NCBI GenBank assembly: GCA_030248135.1
Contig: JASANC010002722.1
Coordinates: forward strand, 81,125-145,124
Reading direction: 5' to 3'
Origin: Theristus sp. LFF4_11
Taxonomy: Eukaryota > Nematoda > Chromadorea > Monhysterida > Xyalidae
DNA: 64,000 bases
The notes under the pieces were generated by a model. That model was not told the origin of the DNA. It searched no databases and worked only from the letters and a program-made list of their open reading frames with translations. Made by a program: the position numbers and the translations under genes. This document shows positions 1-11,100 of this stretch, one piece after another. Numbering within the stretch: position 1 is the stretch's first letter; every line of letters begins with the position of its first letter.

Positions 1-21
1 GAGTAAAAAAATTGAAATAAG

Positions 22-2137
22 TTCTGGCGCGACGCACGACTGGCCTTCTACGAGTACGACACGTGTCGCACGAATCTGTCGCTCAGCAATCGAATGGTGG
101 AAGAGCTGTGGACGCCGAACGTCTGCGCGGTGAACAGCCTCGAAACGGTGGTGCATCAGTCGCCCGCTGACAACGTGCTCGGCATTCTCTGGCCTGACGG
201 CAAGGCCATGGTCAGCCATCGTGTCAGAGTGAGTGCAGCCACTTGGCAACATCAAAAATGCAGAAACTGGTTTGGTTCAGTGAATAAAATCAGAAATGGG
301 CAGGACACGTACTTTGCGATAGTGTGCACGGGCGTGCACGTACAGTCTCACTCTATAACATATCCAACCAGCTGATTGGTTGGCGATCGTGATGATGCAT
401 GCATTCTGTGCAAACCAAACTCCGCCTCTCCACAGCAATGCCTGCACAGAATACATGCGGCACGTGATCACCAACCAATCAGCTGGAGACTTACATGCAT
501 TGTACCTCCCGTTTCGCTCGATAACCATTTCAATATTTTAGGGACATTTCTCGATATTTCAGCGACACAGTTTTAGCTTTAGCTCCATCATTTTGAATGA
601 AGAAAGGCTTCACGTTTTCTTCAATTCGTAAAAATATTGTGAATCAGGTGACGGCGCCGTGCACGATCGATCTGCAGCGGTTCCCAATGGACGTTCAAGA
701 ATGCGAGATTATTTTTGAGAGCTACTCGTTCCATCGTGATGAGATTCTGGTTGATTGGACAACGTAAGAGAAAACAAATTTCAAACCGACCAAATGGCTA
801 CCGTATTCCGTTTTGAAGTCAGAGTACCAAGCTTTCATTTCTATTTATTTGCAATTTTACTCAATCGCCAGGATTGTCCCGCCGATCACGTTTGTCCGAC
901 CATTCGACAGTTTTCACGTTGGCGAATTCAAGTTGATCGGATATCGCACTGAAAAGAAACAGTTCAGCTATACGGCAGGCGAATGGGATCAACTGGTGGT
1001 GAAGATGCGCTTTCGTCGTATGCTCGGCTTTTACCTGTTGCAGGTTGCAACATTGTGGGCAACATTGTAGGCAACATTGCAGGCAACATTGTAGACAACA
1101 TTGCAGGCGTTCGCCCCATCGTCGCTGTGCATATTCATGTCGTGGGTTGGCTTTTTTCTGCCGGTGGAGGCGGTGAAGGCGCGCGTGGTCCTCGGCGTCA
1201 CCACCGTCATGCTGCTCATCTCCACCTTCGTCAATGTCAGCAGTTTCGGTAAAAATCAAATGAAAAAATGAAACAGTTTTAAAAGAACCTCCACAGCTGA
1301 CTGATTTGGTCCCACAGCAGCTGAAGTTCGTTTGATATGTTCTTTGTAAACAAACAATTCTACCTGAGCAACTCATCGCTTCATTAAGCACCAGACATTT
1401 TATTGAAAGCAAAATCTTAATTTCGGCGTTGTATCCGTTTCCAACTGTTTAAGGTCTTCCAAAAGCGTCGTATGTTCGCGCTTATGATCTCTGGATGATT
1501 GCATCCATGATTTTCACGGGACTTGCGCTCGTTGAGTTGGCCGTTGCCAGTTCCCTCGATTCGTGGATCGTGCCCTACTATAAGGCACGCTGGAAAAACA
1601 ATCGTACGTTTACCAAAAAAAAAGAGTTGTGACGTTTATGCTGACTTTTGTCATTGGTGATGTCACAAAGCTGGAATTTTTGAATTTTTTAAAGTGAGAT
1701 TATTTTGAGTGACTCCGTGTATTAGCATGAATTGAGCTGACAAACAGAAAATACAACGACAATATATTTTGAACAAATCAAAAATAAACGCACTTTTCCG
1801 CTCAGAATACTGCTCGTTGATATCAATTTGTCAATTGTTCACGGCACGCACAGACGCAATTGAGCGAACTGACACTGACTATGGCGACCAGTTGGACACC
1901 TGGGCGACAAAAGCATTTCCACTTGGTAAATTTTATTGACCATTTTCAAAAACATTCAGATCAAGATCAATCAAACTATAACGAAATATGCTCGCTCTGT
2001 ATGTCAAATCCAGTTCACGTCAGAGACTGTGGTTTATTTTGGTTCTTTTTTTCTTGTTTGCAGGATTCGCGTTCTTTAACGTTTGTTTCTGGATGATCAA
2101 CATTGAAGCAAGAAACAAACGATGGAATATATCTTGA
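22..2137 (+). CDS. Cys-loop ligand-gated ion channel, anion-type (5' end outside window)
   Basis: Seven exons: 22-228, 648-763, 872-1043, 1107-1248, 1454-1603, 1806-1925 and 2064-2137 (TGA). All joins keep frame. The first exon encodes the end of the extracellular ligand-binding domain (FWRDARLAF, then LWTPN). Exon 2 holds the Cys-loop, with two cysteines 14 residues apart around LQRFPMD. Exon 3 ends at the start of M1 (RMLGFYLLQ). Exon 4 carries M1 end and M2 (KARVVLGVTTVM). Exon 5 carries M3 (LPKASYVRAYDLWM is the classic M2-M3 linker). The last two exons give a short cytoplasmic loop and M4. The FPMD Cys-loop and the Ala-Arg before M2 point to the GABA/glycine/glutamate-gated chloride channel branch, in the plasma membrane. 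The ligand cannot be named. The pore has unusual residues (see findings). The signal peptide and first exons lie upstream of the window. The acceptor of the first exon (aataag) is weak. Confidence 0.88.
368..486. repeat. MITE-A hairpin, copy 1
   Basis: The ends are inverted copies of a short arm: CAGCTGATTGGTTGG on the left and CCAACCAATCAGCTG on the right. Between them is a middle rich in gcatgc, cacgtgatca and 'actccgcc'. The copy lies in an intron of the channel gene. Four relatives are annotated below. It is non-coding. Confidence 0.75.
1044..1106 (+). repeat. Intron built from a 12-13 bp tandem repeat
   Basis: This 63-bp intron of the channel gene is almost wholly five imperfect copies of a 'gcaacattgtag'-like unit. 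Each copy carries a TAG or CAG that could serve as splice acceptor. The last CAG, at 1104-1106, keeps the M1/M2 frame. Confidence 0.7.
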
Positions 2138-2233
2138 AACCGAAATTTAAAAAAAAGTCGTGTATCGGTTAGCAAATGAATAGAATCTGTGATCATGTAG
2201 TTGTTCTGAATTTGTACATGCACTTCTTCAAAT

Positions 2234-2321
2234 GGCATTCATGAAGCAGTATTTAGTGAATGAAGTGTGCTGCGTTAAAAAACATGCTAAATGCTAAATA
2301 AAATACTGCTTCATGAATGCC
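2234..2321. terminator. 21-bp perfect hairpin containing a poly(A) signal, downstream of the channel gene
   Basis: The left arm 2234-2254 and right arm 2301-2321 are exact reverse complements (ggcattcatgaagcagtatt and its complement). They enclose a loop of about 46 nt. AATAAA at 2297-2302 overlaps the foot of the right arm, about 160 nt after the channel stop codon, so it may direct 3' end formation. It could instead be a short MITE remnant. Confidence 0.45.
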
Positions 2322-3195
2322 CCTTTTCACCCGCAAAAAGTGAATGGTAGAAAAACAAAATAACAAAATAGTTCACCCAATAACAGGCGTTGCATAGTGT
2401 CAGGTCCGTACAACGACCATGCAAACGATCTCTAATGTTTCAACGCTAAACTACTCTCTTTCACCTCCAATCAATTCCTTACCTACTTTTTTGTATTAGT
2501 TAATCTACTGTTCACTCACTCGCTGGGCCGAATAGGTACCAGTGCCGGTGTCCGGTAACCGATTTCGCCTACAAAACTGTTCTGTACGTATTGAGACACA
2601 AGACTAAGAGATGACGTTAGTTACGTCTGTTGTTTTCACTCTATTCTTGTTTTCTATTTCTTTCAACTGAGTTCTGTTCCTGTTTTGCTGTTGATTGTGT
2701 TTTGTGCTTTTATTTATTTGTTTCTTTTTAGATTTTTAGGGCAATGTAACTAACTGCGGACGCGGTTGGTTTGTAATTTTGCAGTACTGTGTACATCTTG
2801 TCTATGCACTTCAGTGCTAAATAAAACAAACTGAAACTCTGAAAGCTCAACATGTGAGTGAGGCCAGGTGGCAGATGGTCTGCAGTTTGGTAAGGTTGTG
2901 ATGTGAAATGGGAATGTGAATGTCTTCTCAACCAATAATACTGGAACAGACTTTAGCTTGATTTGTCACCATGCGTTCGCCTGTGGTTCATTTTCATTTT
3001 TCTGCAATAGCTGTGTCTATGCTGTTAATTGCGTGGCGTCATCGAGTACTGCGTACTACTAACTACCTATAAAAAATGAGTGGTGAAATGGAGTCGCTGT
3101 TTTTCTGCTAAGATTTGCGTTTGAAAAAAGACGACGCACATTGAAAAAGCTCCGCAAATTATTTGAATACATTCAATGAGCAAAGCGATCTACCG
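2322..3195. other. Intergenic, nothing recognised
   Basis: No open frame with exon-like features and no recognisable repeat could be supported here. The DNA is AT-rich between the channel gene and the foldback element. Confidence 0.6.
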
Positions 3196-3204
3196 TACTG
3201 GCTT

Positions 3205-4662
3205 GGCCTTTAACAAAACCACGGAGGCAACACGGAACACGGAGGCTGCACGCTTAACAAAACCACGGAGGCAACACGGAGGCTGCGTGCAGCTGAAGTG
3301 ACCCATATTTTATACGCACACAACACGCTGCGCACCTTTAACAAAACCACGGAACACGGAGGCACGCGGATTTGGGTAGATTTGGGGACAGGACAAATCC
3401 GTCCCCCTCCAAAAAAAATATGTTTTTGTCAAATAAACAAATAAATAAATAAAGGCGCAATAAAGCAAAACAAGGCTAAATGTCAAAACTAGACTTCAAG
3501 GATTACGGTAGCTCTCCAACGGGTCTCGACACGATTTTTTAAAAACGTCCCTGATTGCCAGCAAAAGCTACTCTATTGGTGGACACCGTTCATATGATTG
3601 CAATAAACAGTCTTTTGTTTGAAGTTCGGGCACACGGGTTACGGTAGCGGTAGTTTTGTGTCTTGACACGATGATGCTGAAAACTACTTTGTTTCTTGCG
3701 AATAACAAGAAAAAAAACAGTTGAAACCAATTAGAAACACGCAGCGTTTTCACAAAATGTCAAAACTTGAGTTCAAAGAATACGGTAACTCTGCTGTGTG
3801 GGTCTCGACGCGATTTTTTTTAAAACGTCCCTGATTGCCAGCAAAAGCTACTCTATTGGTGGACACCGTTCATATGATTGCAAGAAACAACTGTTATTCA
3901 CAGTAGTTTTCAGCAACTTCGTGTCAAGACCGAACTGCAGCTACCGTAACCCGTGGGACCTTACTTCAGACATATGACTGTTTCATGCAATCATGTGAAC
4001 GGTATCCACCATTCTAGTAACAGTTCTTGGCAATAAAAGAACGTTTTTAAAAAATCGTGTCGAGACCCACAGCAAAGTTACCGTACTCCTTAAAATCCGA
4101 TTTTTGACGCTCTGTGATAATGCGGCATGTTTCTAAATGGTTTCAACTGTTATTCGCAAGAAACAAAGTAGTTTTCAGCAACTTCGTGTCAAGACCCAAA
4201 ACTACCGCTACCGTAACCCGTGTGCCCGAACTTCAAACATAAGACTGTTTGTTGCAATCATATGAACGGTGTCCACCAATAGAGTAGCTTTTGCTGGCAA
4301 TCAGGGACGTTTTAAAAAAATCGTGTCGAGACCCATTGGAAAGCTACCGTAATCCTTGAAGTCTAGTTTTGACTTTTAGCTTTGCTTTGCTTTATTGCGC
4401 CTTTATTTATTTATTATTTATTTATTTATTTATTTGACAAAAACGTAATTTTTTTTGGACGGGGACGGATTTGTCCTGTCCCCAAATCTCCCCAAATCCG
4501 CGTGCCTCCGTGTTCCGTGGTTTTGTTAAAGGTGCGCAGCGTGTTGTGTGCGTATAAAATATGGGTCACTTTAGCTGCACGCAGCCTCCGTGTTGCCTCC
4601 GTGGTTTTGTTAAGCGTGCAGCCTCCGTGTTCCGTGTTGCCTCCGTGGTTTTGTTAAAGGCC
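3205..4662. mobile_element. Foldback (near-complete palindrome) transposon, Mutator-type 9-bp TSD
   Basis: The element is an inverted repeat over almost its whole length, with its centre near 3930. The ends read GGCCTTTAACAAAACCACGG and the reverse complement. It is flanked by a perfect 9-bp direct repeat, TACTGGCTT, at 3196-3204 and 4663-4671. Each arm has internal duplication of 'ccacggaggcaacacgg' blocks and of a second module with 'ctattggtggacaccg'. No transposase is encoded, so it must move in trans if at all. A 9-bp duplication plus long inverted repeats is typical of Mutator-like elements; the class assignment is inference. Confidence 0.85.
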
Positions 4663-4671
4663 TACTGGCTT

Positions 4672-5108
4672 TCCTTCCTTTGATTGTCAGGCTAATCTGT
4701 GTATGAAGCCGTGCGAGAGTGCGAAGTTCAAATTGACTTGTGTGAACCTTTTGCAGAGGGGCACCCGTCTTCGAATGAACGGAACACGTTCGTGGCGCGT
4801 GAAATGAGCTGATTGGTCCATTTGGCATGTGTTGATTGGTCGTCTGTCTGTTTTTATAAACGTGAGGATTTGAGGAGTTTCACTCACTTTTGCTCTCGTC
4901 TGCCCTCGCCTCAGTCAGTTTTATTCTCAACTAACTGTGTTTCTCTCTCTCAGATTTCAACCCAAGGCAAGCGGCGCAGACCGTCATTTCATTGGTTTTA
5001 CATTTGAATTTTGTTTGTTTGTTTTTCGACGACGCGCACCTGCACCACCCCACCACCACAAGAAAGCAATCAATAGCCAATTACTTCGAAAACATTTCAA
5101 CGCGAAAA
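4672..5108 (+). other. Probable promoter and 5' UTR of the NuMA-like gene
   Basis: This stretch lies between the foldback element and the start codon at 5109. No start codon here opens a frame that joins the downstream exons. Pyrimidine-rich stretches occur at 4880-4960. No TATA box could be assigned with confidence. Confidence 0.35.
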
Positions 5109-8100
5109 ATGGAGTCGTCCGACTCGGACATCATCGATCCGCATATTTGCGACATGTTTTTGAGAGCGGTTGGTTTTCAATTTGATTTTTTATTTTGCGT
5201 TTCATGTGCATTCAAATGCGTACTTTCCTAATAATTCATTCTTGCCAAGCTGTCAATATTGTTTATTTTACAGCAATGAAACGATGAGCAATCTGTCAAA
5301 AGAAGCTTTTTTTGTGCACAGATCAACGCGCTTTGTGAGAGTGAGATGGAGACCAGTTCGTGTGATCCGCCGGCAAGCGCAGCCGATCTGAATCCATCGA
5401 ATGCGCCGTTTTTGTCGATTCTCGCGCAGAAAGCGTTCGTTTTTTTTCAAACAGTGTTTTTCGTTTTCGGCTTTCAGCGCCACTGAGTTTCGTCCTGTGT
5501 CTTTTTGAAAGGGATTGGAAAAAATTGGACATTTGTATTTTGACTACGTTTTCATTGTTCATCTGATGAACTTCATCACTCACATTTTCTTAACCTCACG
5601 TGTTCTCATTTGATACTGGATATTTGATATTTGTAAAAAGATGGAGCACGACAGTCAAAGTGATCAAATAATGACAAATAGCTTGGTGCACAAAGAAGTT
5701 TGGGAGAAAATTAGGTTTGAACGTTCAAAACAATTACGCCAGCCTAGAGATGTCAAGAAAAAAAAATTTCTATTTTTTTTTAATTTTTTTTTAATTTTTT
5801 TTTTGAAATGAAAGTTGTTCAGAATTTTTCAGGGAGTCCGAATATCACCTGTGGTGTCGCCTCCGTGGCCCGGTGGTTAGCACGTTCGCCTTCAACTCAG
5901 AAGGTGACGGGTTCGATCCCCCACGGAGGATGACAAACTGCCGCCAGTGTAGCTCTCTACTCTAATAACTACACTCGTTTTCAACTAAAGCTTTCGGATT
6001 CGCTGCCCTGCGGGGATATAGCGACCGCAGGCCACCGAAACCGAAATCGGGCTAAGATCACTGGTGCCCCCAGGACAGAGCGGGGCTTAGAGGCTGTCCC
6101 CCTCACGTGGCGAGGGTATTGGTTCCACGGGATGGTGAGCCGTCCGTTCCCCAATCCCACCGGAGTTTGGTACCTTCGGGTTTCCGGAATCGGTGGGGGG
6201 CGTGCTTCAAATATTAAAAAAAAAAAAATCACCATCTGAGGAGCCACCGACTTACCATATGACCCCCACTCATATGGGAGGAGGGTGAAAATTTCAGACT
6301 TGGTTTCGGCGACCCCATTTTCCCACCGACGACATCACGTCTCGTGTTTTGCCTCTCAATTCACCTCAAATAACATGGAAACAAGTTCCACAACAAACCG
6401 GTGTGATCATGCTGACGACACGAGGCGAAACAGCAACGAGCAACCAACGAAGTTACGCTTGCAGTGGCAGACAGTGCAATTTCCACCTTTCGAGATCCTG
6501 AAAAACGATGCGTAAATGTGAGTTCTCTGCTTCTATCTCACCTTAGCGACATCGGAATTTGTTGAACTAGCCTTTGCGACGCTCAAGTACTTCAATGCGC
6601 GAGTCGATCATCACTCACCAAGGCTGAAAACAGTCGATAAATCAATCCAGAATACCACCTGCAGCGTTGAAGACTAAGTGACAAGGTAAAGTCAAAGAAA
6701 ATTTTTGTTGAACTTTCGAAAAATTATGCCAAAAACGGCATTTTCAGGGCACATTGAAGAAAAAATTTCAAAAATTTTTAATAAAAAAAATAAAAAATGC
6801 TCTTTTTTTTACTTTTTTTTAAAAAATTAAAAAAAAATTTTTTTTTGACCCTTACATCTCTACGCCAGCCAAAAATCGATTTTTTAGAGCAAAGCAAAAG
6901 AAAATTTGTTTAGAAAAAAAAACATTAATAAACTTAATTCAATTCAAACTGATTGACGGGAAACCAGATTAAATAAAATGTAAACTCAAAATTGGCAGTT
7001 TCTGCGATTTCAGCTTCAACGAGTTTGTGGATGCACGCCACGAGCCGCCAAAGGAGGTCGCCATCTGGTTCCATCATCAGCTGCGCGACTCGATCGACGC
7101 GAAACGCGAGCTCGTCTACTCGTTGAGTGCTGCCGTGTTCGACGGCGACGACAGTGCAACCGCACGGCACCTGCAGAACGTCGAGTGGTTCAAGGTGAGC
7201 GTCTTTGCGTTTTTTTTGCTTTAAAGTCAAGATCAGTTGCAATCTGAAAGCCGTGTCTCTCGACTAACTGTGCCGCATTTTCTTGATGTAAAAAATGAAT
7301 GTGGCGCGCTGCGCGCTCATTGAAAGCATCAAACGCCGAATCAGCGAGTGCAACAAAACTCAATGCGACTCTGTTCCGATTTTTTGTTAACAAAACTTTG
7401 CGGTGTTCTTCGTTGGTTGGGGACTAACATGTTGCGTTCGTCCACAGTATCTTGCAGATGCACTCACTATAAGTCACTGTTCTGAATGTTGTCTTTGCGC
7501 TCAAGTTTCATTCCTGCCACAAACGGATGACAGATCGCGTTGCTGTTGTGCCTGAAGTTGGCGGTCACCGACGAGGAAGGAACGCTGGCGATCGAGCGAG
7601 CACTGGACAAACAGCAAGCGAGCGACTTCGTGTGCTACCTCAACTGGTACACCGAGGAGACGTGCACCACCGACGACCTGCACTGGACGATCTTGCGGGT
7701 GGTGCCGTCACCGGCCGCTGGTAAGCATTTTCGGTGTGCTTGGTTTGAATCAGGCATGCTAAAAACTGTTTTTTTGTACTATCAGGAAAAAAACTGGTCT
7801 TATTTTCGTTTTAAACCCTTTTGTTTTCCAATTTTTCGCAGCACCTAGTTTCTAAAACTTGGCCCCCAGAGATTGAACCAATCAGAAATGCAGTTGAAAT
7901 TTACCTCAGACTAAAACACTGCAATGCAATCCCAAATTCCAGAGAGGCTCTGTTTTGTTCTCCTCTGGGTTCTGAATTCTTCTCAATCATGCTTGTTTCA
8001 ATGGGGCTGTCCTCAAATAGCCTCTGTGTCATCCGGACGTGCTGTTCTTGTGTTTTTTGCAGACGTCACTGTAACAACGACGGAGCCTAGTGACCTGAAC

Positions 8101-11100
8101 GAAGTGTTCCATGCTTCCGGTGACGATGCGCATGCAAGCCAGCAGCAGCCGCATCCTGCGATTGCCACCAAGACCACGCCGAAGTTGAGTCGTCGCCTCG
8201 CGATGCCCGTCGGCAGTCGATCAACGGCCGATATCGGTGGTGGTGCATTGGGTAGGTTGCCTTTGAGGACGATGCGTTTTTTCTAAATGTTGGCCGAGTC
8301 GACATGCAGGATGCTTTGTGTGGTTTTGTATTGATTTCATTTCGCAAGGTTTGTGATGCACGCGCGTGTCGCATCGCAACATGCGTACAGCACAGTCTCA
8401 AAAGCAACGAAACACACGCGCAGCAGTGCACGAACGCACTCGCAGCAATAGAAAGCAGTGTGCTGCTCCGTATCTCAGGCTGTCTTAACAGTTTTATCGG
8501 AGCATCCTGCATTCTTGTGAAATATCGGATACAATCTCAAAATGAATGAATGAATGAGTGTGCTGTTTTCGTGTCCACCCAACCCCACCACTGCAGGTGC
8601 GTTCTACACACTGCCAGCGGCGATGCACCGGCACGAGTCTCGTCTGAGCAAGTCTGCCTCGTCGCAGATGGCGCGCGTCACCAGTCGCAGTCTGCTGTTG
8701 TCCGCCTCAGACGACGGGGGCGCAGTCGGCAGTCCCGCGCTCGCGCCAAGCACCAGCTCCTGCGGCAGTCCGCTGCAGCAGTGGAGAGACTCGCCGAGGG
8801 GACAGAAGGTTGTGGTGGGGGTGACACTGTGCCTCACTGGGAGGGCTGTTGGGATGGTTTGGTTGAACAATGGAAATTAGCTAACGCGAGTATTTACTTG
8901 CATCACCGAGCCTGAGCAGGGCTGCTTGGTGTGTTGAATGGTACGACAGCGCTTGTCTTTACGTGAACGAACGTAAAATGTTCCATCTTGCGTGTAACTC
9001 GCTTTCGTTTACAGAAACGGTCTGCTTCGTACAGACTACAGCGTGGTCCTGATCTGACCGTTACGGGCAATTATCTGTTTTTTAACAGGTTCTTTTACTA
9101 CTCAATGCCCATAATGGTGTTTTTGTCATTCAGCAAAAGATCCGCGAGCTCGAGAGCGTCATCCGACAGCTTCGCAAGAATCGCCTTGAACTGGTCGACG
9201 AATGGAGTTCCGCCGTGAAACGAGAGGAGGAGACAGTGACGCGGCTGAACGCTGAAAATCGAACGTGCGTTGACATTTTTCCGTTATCGGAAAACGCATG
9301 TTTTAACTTTTGTGGTGATTATCGGTGCTTCAATCAACCAGTGTATCTGGTGTCATGCCGCATTGTGACACCGCATTTCATCTCAGTGTTTCGTTGTGAA
9401 TCTTATTTGTAAAAATCGGATATGGCAGTCACATGTGAGCTTGACACACCCTTGCCTTGACCAAACAAAACTCAGAAAAATATTATTTCGTTTTGCCATT
9501 GCAGCCTGAAGGAGAAGAACGAACGTCTGCAGTCTCGTCTGCACTCGGCACAGCTTCAGCTGCAAGCGCTGGAATGCGCCGAGAGCAAACTGGAGGCCAG
9601 AAGTGCCGACGTGGATCGATTGCAGTCGTCGTTAACGGACAAGAGGCAGCTGATTCTAAAGCTGCAAGAGGACAAAGATCAGGAGGCGTTCGAATTCAGA
9701 ACGGTGCGTTTTTTTTGCTTTCATTGCACAGTTTACTAATTGACATTTGGTGTACAGCCAGTTTGAATAGTTGTGTATAACTTGCCTTGGTTGCTTGCAC
9801 TACATTTGAATTGATGCGCTTATTGATTGCTGCTGTCGGTTGTAATACCAGCGAGACGCAAGCCAATCCACGCACTGGAATGGGAATGAATAGTTCTGAA
9901 CATGTGTTTTTGAATTGAGATTGTGTTGCCGAATTCGAAATCACGCACACTACCGTTACAGCTGATGGCTCGACAATGCGAGTCAATGTCAATTGCGTGA
10001 AAGTGAAGGTATCAATAATATTTTTTCAACAATTTCAATATTTTTTGGCAACCTCGTTTTTTACAGGAAATCGAGAGGCTCCAACACGATCTGGAGCAAC
10101 GTCAGACGACCATCAAGACGTTGAAAGATCAGCTGTACGAAAAGGCGCACGCTGAGGAGGTTGTTTTGTTTGGGCGCGTATTTTTGCCAACATTTGTCAC
10201 GATTTATGCGACTTTGTTTGTCGGTTCGTTTGTTTTTGTGCATCGATTTCACGCAGAATTGTTGAGCTTGAGTAACAGAATGGTAGTTGTCGTAAACTGC
10301 AAAGAAACTGGCAATTTTCCTGTGTAGCTTTGACGTCAGTCGATAATGGGTGATTAGTTATTTTGGGATTGTGATCGCATGTTGGTGTTGTGCTCTTGTC
10401 ATTTTAAAGTGAACACGTTGCGTGTCTAATACGCCTTGCTATTTCTTCTATCGAGTACTACTGCTATCGCAGCGACTACTGTCAGCTCAATGTTCTTCCA
10501 ATCGTCCTTTTGTCTCCCAACTTCAGACGCTGCACCAGGTGCGCCACGAGAAGGAGCACGTCAGTCGTGAGCTCGAGCTGCTGCGCGACCAGCTCGCTGT
10601 CGACACGGACGCGTTCCGACGGCAGATCGACGAAAACGCGCAGCGATACCGAGACGAGGTTGGTATGGGGCATGGCCCCATGGGGCATGGTTGGTGCCGT
10701 TGGGAGGTAGTCGCACTCAGAGATGGCGCCAAAAAAATTTTTTCACGAAAGCATTAAAAACTGCTTGAGGATGAAAACCATTGTCGACCGTTTCCGGTCA
10801 GTCACCAGAAGCGTGCTTCTTCGCAAGCTTTGCTCACATTTTTATGCTGGCTGATTGCTTGTTTTGTTTTATGAAGAACTTCTCTGTTGAATTGACGTGG
10901 TGACGGGATTTTTTTAAATTCATTGTTATTTTTGTGTCAGCTCGCCAGAAAGGACGAGCTGTACGTGATGGAGTCGAAAACGAGTTGCGAGCTGCGCGCC
11001 CAGCTGCAACGAGTCACGGACGAGCGAGACACCGCTAATTCGGTACGAGTATAAAACTTGAAAATGTGCACATTTGTGAATCTGGCATTGATGATTGGCT

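Noticed and set aside
861..1412. 183-codon minus-strand frame
   Set aside because: Shadow of the channel exons and the tandem-repeat intron (Cys-Leu-Gln-Cys repeats).
5859..5929. tRNA gene
   Set aside because: It has tRNA-like A and B boxes but a mismatched first acceptor pair and an awkward anticodon stem-loop. It continues into a body and poly(A) tail repeated elsewhere, so it is a SINE head.
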